Shown here: positions 15,724 through 19,006 of the stretch, piece by piece
Layout: the number at the start of each line of letters is the position of its first letter
Position numbering within the stretch: position 1 is the first letter of the stretch
Source of the DNA: an uncultured Emergencia sp.
GTDB lineage: Bacteria > Bacillota > Clostridia > Peptostreptococcales > Anaerovoracaceae
NCBI GenBank assembly: GCA_937997955.1
Contig: CALLDR010000098.1
Span: forward strand, 1-19,006
Length of the DNA: 19,006 nt
Reading direction: 5' to 3'
Notes under the pieces: model-generated
What the model was told of the DNA's origin: nothing
The model's input: the letters and a program-made list of their open reading frames with translations, nothing else
Databases searched by the model: none
Position numbers and translations under genes: made by a program

Positions 15724-16728
15724 TTACGCACTTTCCCTTCTCAGTTTTTCTCTGTATTCATGCCACTTATGGAAGTCTTCCTGATACTTGCTGATGATCT
15801 CCTCGATCTCCTTCATCTGTTCCTCCTGCATGGCGTCTCTGGTGTCCCGGCTGATGTCGTCCACGTCGTAGTAGAGAACCTGATCCAGCTCCGCTACCTT
15901 GGGATCGATGTCCCTCGGCACCGCCAGGTCTACGAAGACCTGAGGTATCCGCGGCAGATTTCTGACTCCGTCGTAGTAGACGGTGCAGTGAGGGCTCAGT
16001 GTGGCGCTGATCACGGCGTCGTGCTCCGCGATGGCCTGATACCGGTCCTCGTAAGGGACGATGTTCACGCCCTTTGGAAAGACGTTGGTCCCATGGCGGT
16101 ACTGCCGCTGGGTCATGGTGGTGTCATAGCCTGCCCGCACCAAGATTTCAGCCACGGCACGGCCGATCATGCCGTTGCCTATGACCAGTACGCGGTGTAC
16201 CGACGGACACCCTTTGATGACAGAAGCCGCCCTCGCCGCGGTGGAATTGTCGTCCACCTTGAAATCCACCAGGGTCTTGACCTTTTTCCCGGCGCTGACG
16301 CCGATGCGGAACATGGTGTTGAGAATCGCGTCGGAAGCCTTCGCTTTCTGGGCGGCCTTGACGGCGTCGTCCACCTGGGTCACGATCTGGTCGTCGCCCC
16401 AGATCTGGGACATGGCCCCTGACGCTACCTTGCACAGATGCTCCATGGCGTCGTCCCCGGTCAGGGTCTTGTTCATGTGCTCGTACCGGCTGTAATCCAG
16501 GCCGAGACATACGCACAGAAGATCAAAGGGATTCAGCCGCGCCTGATCCTCCAGAGACAGGTACAGCTCCGTCCTGTTGCAGGTGGCGATGAGGACGCTT
16601 CCCAGAACGCCGTCGGTTGCCTTCAGCTTCTGGTAGATGCTCTCCGTCTGGGCCTTTGTACAGGAAAAGACCTCTCTTTCCGCAATTCCTGCCATGCTGT
16701 AATCTATATATGACATTACGATGTTCAA
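15724..16728 (-). CDS. hemA: Glutamyl-tRNA reductase HemA, short and divergent (TTG start)
   Basis: HemA reduces glutamyl-tRNA to glutamate-1-semialdehyde, the first step of the C5 pathway. The catalytic Cys is Cys50 in ATCNRTELYL, matching Cys50 of Escherichia coli. The dinucleotide-binding loop is GNGMIG at 184 to 189 and QIWGDDQIVTQV corresponds to the family's GE-QI segment. The usual NHRTAPV motif near the N-terminus is replaced by IDYSMAGI. The protein is 334 residues against about 420, and most of the C-terminal dimerisation domain is missing; the frame ends in a natural TAA before cbiH. I take TTG 16728 as start because GGAAG lies 8 bases upstream and the first strand needs these residues; an ATG at 16716 is the alternative. 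It shares TTGA with the cbiG stop. Confidence 0.92.
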   Translation of the reverse strand: MNIVMSYIDYSMAGIAEREVFSCTKAQTESIYQKLKATDGVLGSVLIATCNRTELYLSLEDQARLNPFDLLCVCLGLDYSRYEHMNKTLTGDDAMEHLCKVASGAMSQIWGDDQIVTQVDDAVKAAQKAKASDAILNTMFRIGVSAGKKVKTLVDFKVDDNSTAARAASVIKGCPSVHRVLVIGNGMIGRAVAEILVRAGYDTTMTQRQYRHGTNVFPKGVNIVPYEDRYQAIAEHDAVISATLSPHCTVYYDGVRNLPRIPQVFVDLAVPRDIDPKVAELDQVLYYDVDDISRDTRDAMQEEQMKEIEEIISKYQEDFHKWHEYREKLRRESA

Positions 16729-17723
16729 AATCTACACTTCCAATCTCTCATGGCCAGGGCGCAGGTGAACCCGCCGCCGCTGGTCTTTGACAATATTCTC
16801 GTTCCGCCGCCGCTGCCGAGGCTGGCGCTCCGTTCACAGACGTTGTCGACGCCGGTGACACTCTTCACAAAATCCGATCCTTCAAAGCTGCCTTCGGCCC
16901 GGTTCAGCTCTTCCGCCGTATAGGTCACGAAGGGGATCTGATATTTTTCGCTGAAGGACAGCATGCATTTCTCATGCTTCTTCAGATCTATGGACGCGAT
17001 CTTTTCGATGGCGTGAATGGATATCCTGTTCTCAGCCAGGACGCCCAGAATGAACTTCTCGAAGCCTTCCGGCGACGCGGCCTTTCTGCAGCCTGCGCCC
17101 AGGGTGACGATCCTCGGCACCACGTTCATGGTCTGGGGGAACGGCTTCGGCTTCTCGCTGAGGCTGACGCAGATGCCCGTTTCAGCTTCGTCAAGGGTCA
17201 GCTCGCCGGGCAGGGGTCCGTCAACGGGAAAGCCGCTCTGGAGCCCTACCTTTTCTCCCCGCAGGATAGCGGAGGACACCAGCTTGATGCTGCCGATGTC
17301 GGCGATCTTGCAGCCCGCGCGTTTGCTCCATACGTCCACCGCGAAGCTGCCGTTGACGTCGGTGGCTGTCGTCAGCACCACGGTGCTGCCGGTGACAGCC
17401 GCCAGCTCTGCCGCCGCCTGATTGGCGCCGCCCAGATGGCCGCTGAGAATGGGGACGGCATACCGGCCGAACTCGTCCATGACCACCACCGCCGGGTCCA
17501 CGTCCTTGGAGCGGATCAGCGGCGCGATATACCGGACCGCGATGCCGGCGGCGCAGATGAAGAGAAAGGTATCCTTCTTCTGAAAGTTGGCGGTCAGCCA
17601 GTTTCTCGCCTCCGACTTATCGCTGCAGACCTCGCCGCGGCAGCCTTCCGGCAGACGGGCCCGGACCTGCTCAGCCAGGGCCATGCCCCGCTGGGTAAAA
17701 GCGATGATTCCGATTTCCTTCAT
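16725..17723 (-). CDS. cbiG: Cobalt-precorrin-5A hydrolase CbiG
   Basis: CbiG opens the delta-lactone formed during ring contraction and releases acetaldehyde. The 332-residue protein has the N-terminal domain (GIIAFTQRGMALAEQV, then FLFICAAGIAVRYIAPLI near 54), the signature DEFGRYAVPILSGHLGGAN at 83 to 101, and the C-terminal CbiG domain from about 205 with VTLGAGCRKAASPE and the glycine-rich SLGSGGGTRIL near 298. Its ATG follows the cbiF stop with no gap (TAGATG), and its TGA overlaps the hemA start. The order cbiD, cbiF, cbiG is a common arrangement. Confidence 0.95.
   Translation of the reverse strand: MKEIGIIAFTQRGMALAEQVRARLPEGCRGEVCSDKSEARNWLTANFQKKDTFLFICAAGIAVRYIAPLIRSKDVDPAVVVMDEFGRYAVPILSGHLGGANQAAAELAAVTGSTVVLTTATDVNGSFAVDVWSKRAGCKIADIGSIKLVSSAILRGEKVGLQSGFPVDGPLPGELTLDEAETGICVSLSEKPKPFPQTMNVVPRIVTLGAGCRKAASPEGFEKFILGVLAENRISIHAIEKIASIDLKKHEKCMLSFSEKYQIPFVTYTAEELNRAEGSFEGSDFVKSVTGVDNVCERSASLGSGGGTRILSKTSGGGFTCALAMRDWKCRF
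16737..16741 (-). promoter_or_regulatory. Ribosome binding site supporting the TTG start of hemA
   Basis: Minus-strand GGAAG sits 8 bases before the TTG at 16728 but 20 bases before the first in-frame ATG at 16716. Spacing therefore favours TTG, though the site is only moderately strong. Confidence 0.5.
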
Positions 17724-18473
17724 CTACTTCGTCGCCTCTCTGAACAGATGGGTAAAGGACGGGTCGTACAGCTTGGAACGTTCGTATTCGCTGCCCAGGA
17801 ATCCCCCGACCATGATCAGGGCCATCTTGTTGATGCCGTTTTCCTCTGCCGCCTTGGCGATATCCTTCACCGTAGTGCGAATGACCTTTTCATCAGGCCA
17901 GGTAGCCTTGTACACGATGGCCGCCGGGCTGTCAGGGCCGTAGCCTCCGTCGATGAGACGTCTGGACAGCTCTTCCAGCATGGTGGAGGTCAGGAAGATG
18001 ACCATGGTAGCGCCGTGGGAAGCCAGCTTTTCGATCTCTTCCTTCTCCGGCACCGGCGTCCTGCCTGCCATGCGGGTCAATATCACGGTCTGGCTCACAT
18101 TCGGCAGGGTGTATTCGGCATTGAGCGCCGCGGCCGCGCCGATGAAGGAGCTGACGCCCGGCACAGAGGTATACTCCATGCCCTCTCTGTCGAGAATATC
18201 CATCTGCTCCCGAATGGCCCCGTAGATGCACGGGTCGCCGGTATGCAGGCGGACGACTTCCTTTCCTCTGTTTTCCTTCATTACATCGATGACCTCTTCC
18301 AAAGTCATCTCAGCGCTGTTATAGATCCTGCAGCTTTCTTTGGCGTAATCCAGCAAAGCCGGGTTTACCAGAGAACCTGCGTAGATGATGACGTCGGCCT
18401 GTTTCAGAAGCTCCGCGCCTCTGACGGTGATCAGATCCGCGGCCCCCGGACCCGCTCCAATAAAATATATCAT
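17724..18473 (-). CDS. cbiF: Cobalt-precorrin-4 C11-methyltransferase CbiF
   Basis: CbiF methylates C-11 of cobalt-precorrin-4 with SAM. The 249-residue protein shows GAGPGAADLITVRG at 7 to 20, the CbiF-specific IYAGSLVNPALL near 30, RLHTGDPCIYGAIREQ near 75 and VPGVSSFIGAAAALNAEYTLP near 103, followed by LTRMAGRTPVP. These separate it from CobA, CbiH and CbiL, which share the fold. An AGGAGAG site lies just before the ATG, one of the strongest in the operon, and a single base separates it from the cbiD stop. Confidence 0.96.
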   Translation of the reverse strand: MIYFIGAGPGAADLITVRGAELLKQADVIIYAGSLVNPALLDYAKESCRIYNSAEMTLEEVIDVMKENRGKEVVRLHTGDPCIYGAIREQMDILDREGMEYTSVPGVSSFIGAAAALNAEYTLPNVSQTVILTRMAGRTPVPEKEEIEKLASHGATMVIFLTSTMLEELSRRLIDGGYGPDSPAAIVYKATWPDEKVIRTTVKDIAKAAEENGINKMALIMVGGFLGSEYERSKLYDPSFTHLFREATK

Positions 18474-18474
18474 A

Positions 18475-19006
18475 CTACTCTCCTTCCTGTTGTGATTGAA
18501 AATATGCGATCATATCATCTGCTCCCTGGCTCTTGATGATATGAGTTCTGTCTGATGTAAACATGACCACCTCGATGGCCGCTTCGCCCTTCAGGCGAAA
18601 ATCCAGATGCCACAGGACTTTGGCCAGAATACTGTCTCTCGCGGCCCTGTAATACGGCTTGTCCTTGATCAGATCAAAGGCGTCGTCGGTGGTAACGCAC
18701 TGCATAATGGCTCTGACCGTTTCGCTGTCCGCGCCCCACAGAGCGCTGTGGACCGCGATGATCTCCATGCGGCCGTCGGCATAGGACGAATGGGTGTTCA
18801 TGATGCCCGCGGCGGTCTTGATCAGCTTGCCCGTATGGCCTACGAACAAAATGTTTTTAAAGCCCTTATATCTGATGTAATCCAGCGCCTCCCCGATATA
18901 GTTGGACACCGGCACGGCATTTTCGATATCCAGGCCCAGCTCCTCTCTGCAGAAATCTCTTCCGTAGTTGCCCGGCGCGATGAGGATATGCTCAGGATCC
19001 TTAGCG
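18475..19006 (-). CDS. cbiD: Cobalt-precorrin-5B C1-methyltransferase CbiD (5' end outside window)
   Basis: The frame is open to the right edge, so only the last 176 residues are seen. A GTG at 18915 can look like a start, but coding continues upstream with HILIAPGNYGRDF and the family sequence runs straight through. VPVSNYIGEALDY and ILFVGHTGKLIKTAAGIMNTHS are the CbiD signature around the conserved G-H-x-G-K segment; the C-terminal region with CVTTDDAFDLI also fits. CbiD methylates C-1 of cobalt-precorrin-5B and is specific to the anaerobic pathway. About half of a typical protein of 360 to 380 residues is missing, by truncation at the window edge. Confidence 0.95.
   Translation of the reverse strand, partial: AKDPEHILIAPGNYGRDFCREELGLDIENAVPVSNYIGEALDYIRYKGFKNILFVGHTGKLIKTAAGIMNTHSSYADGRMEIIAVHSALWGADSETVRAIMQCVTTDDAFDLIKDKPYYRAARDSILAKVLWHLDFRLKGEAAIEVVMFTSDRTHIIKSQGADDMIAYFQSQQEGE

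Larger units (their letters stand above)
1871..19006 (-). other. Tetrapyrrole and B12 biosynthesis operon (5' end outside window)
   Basis: Seventeen complete or partial genes follow one another on the minus strand. Junctions are overlaps of 1 to 23 bases or gaps of 0 to 3 bases except hemC to cobA-hemD (29 bases) and hemL to cbiET (40 bases). No terminator-like structure or promoter worth calling is seen at any internal junction. The simplest reading is one long transcript with translational coupling ending at the hairpin at 1813 to 1861. Its promoter, and any cobalamin riboswitch, are not in the window. The count treats cobA-hemD and cbiET as single genes. Confidence 0.8.

Noticed and set aside
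16974..18536. Plus-strand open frame of 520 codons antisense to cbiG and cbiF
   Set aside because: It is a shadow of GC-rich genes. It crosses the boundary of two well-recognised proteins, resembles no family I know (His- and Arg-rich composition), and has no convincing ribosome binding site.
18475..18915. A complete small gene starting at GTG 18915
   Set aside because: The frame continues open to 19006 with CbiD-like sequence, so this is the C-terminal part of a truncated cbiD, not a short gene.
1782..19006. Cobalamin riboswitch inside the window
   Set aside because: The only gaps in the operon are 40 bases or less, and the 89-base gap before spoIVA is occupied by the terminator and promoter. 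None could hold a full riboswitch; it would have to lie upstream of 19006.
1..19006. Mobile element, CRISPR array, tRNA or rRNA gene, or new defence or metabolic system
   Set aside because: No transposase, inverted terminal repeats, regularly spaced repeats or RNA gene features were seen. The genes are all recognisable members of known tetrapyrrole, B12 and sporulation families with consistent composition.

Overview
The window is a B12 (adenosylcobalamin) biosynthesis locus from an anaerobic, spore-forming member of the Firmicutes, most likely class Clostridia. The lineage call rests on three things seen here: an intact spoIVA (spore coat basement ATPase), the oxygen-independent (Cbi-type, early cobalt insertion) version of the corrin pathway, and a C5-pathway heme/tetrapyrrole set with Gram-positive style ribosome binding sites (AGGAGG, AAAGGAG). 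Coding DNA is fairly GC-rich and the few gaps are AT-rich. I cannot resolve family or genus from the sequence alone. Every gene I can support is on the minus strand, so the window reads from right to left.

Layout in the direction of transcription. (1) 19006 to 1871: seventeen consecutive genes, almost all overlapping or within a few bases of each other, probably one transcript: cbiD (5' end cut by the window edge), cbiF, cbiG, hemA, cbiH, cbiJ, sirC-like, hemC, cobA-hemD fusion, hemB, hemL, cbiET fusion, cbiA, cbiB, cobD, cbiP, cobO/btuR, cbiC. The largest internal gap is 40 bases (hemL to cbiET). The operon promoter, and any cobalamin riboswitch, must lie beyond 19006. (2) 1861 to 1813: a hairpin with a U-rich tail that looks like the operon terminator. 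A good match to a sigma-E promoter is embedded in it and points at spoIVA. (3) 1781 to 300: spoIVA, followed by a second terminator-like hairpin. (4) 299 to 51: AT-rich spacer with a possible extended -10 promoter. (5) 50 to 1: the first 16 codons of another minus-strand gene with a perfect AGGAGG site, possibly murT.

How the genes work together. HemA, HemL, HemB, HemC and the HemD domain convert glutamyl-tRNA to uroporphyrinogen III. The CobA domain methylates it to precorrin-2 and the SirC-like protein oxidises that to sirohydrochlorin. CbiH, CbiF, CbiG, CbiD, CbiJ, CbiET and CbiC carry out ring contraction, methylations, reduction, decarboxylation and methyl migration to cobyrinic acid. 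CbiA amidates positions a and c, CobO adds the adenosyl group, CbiP completes amidation, and CbiB attaches the aminopropanol phosphate made by CobD. Three functions are not in the window: a dedicated cobalt chelatase (cbiK/cbiX), the C20 methyltransferase cbiL, and the nucleotide loop genes (cobU, cobS, cobT, cobC). They may lie upstream of 19006 or elsewhere.

I found no mobile element, CRISPR array, RNA gene, or new enzymatic system. The observations most worth a second look are the overlap of a sporulation promoter with the B12 operon terminator, a short and divergent HemA, a SirC-like protein lacking the usual C-terminal domain, and small tandem duplications at the 3' ends of hemC and spoIVA.
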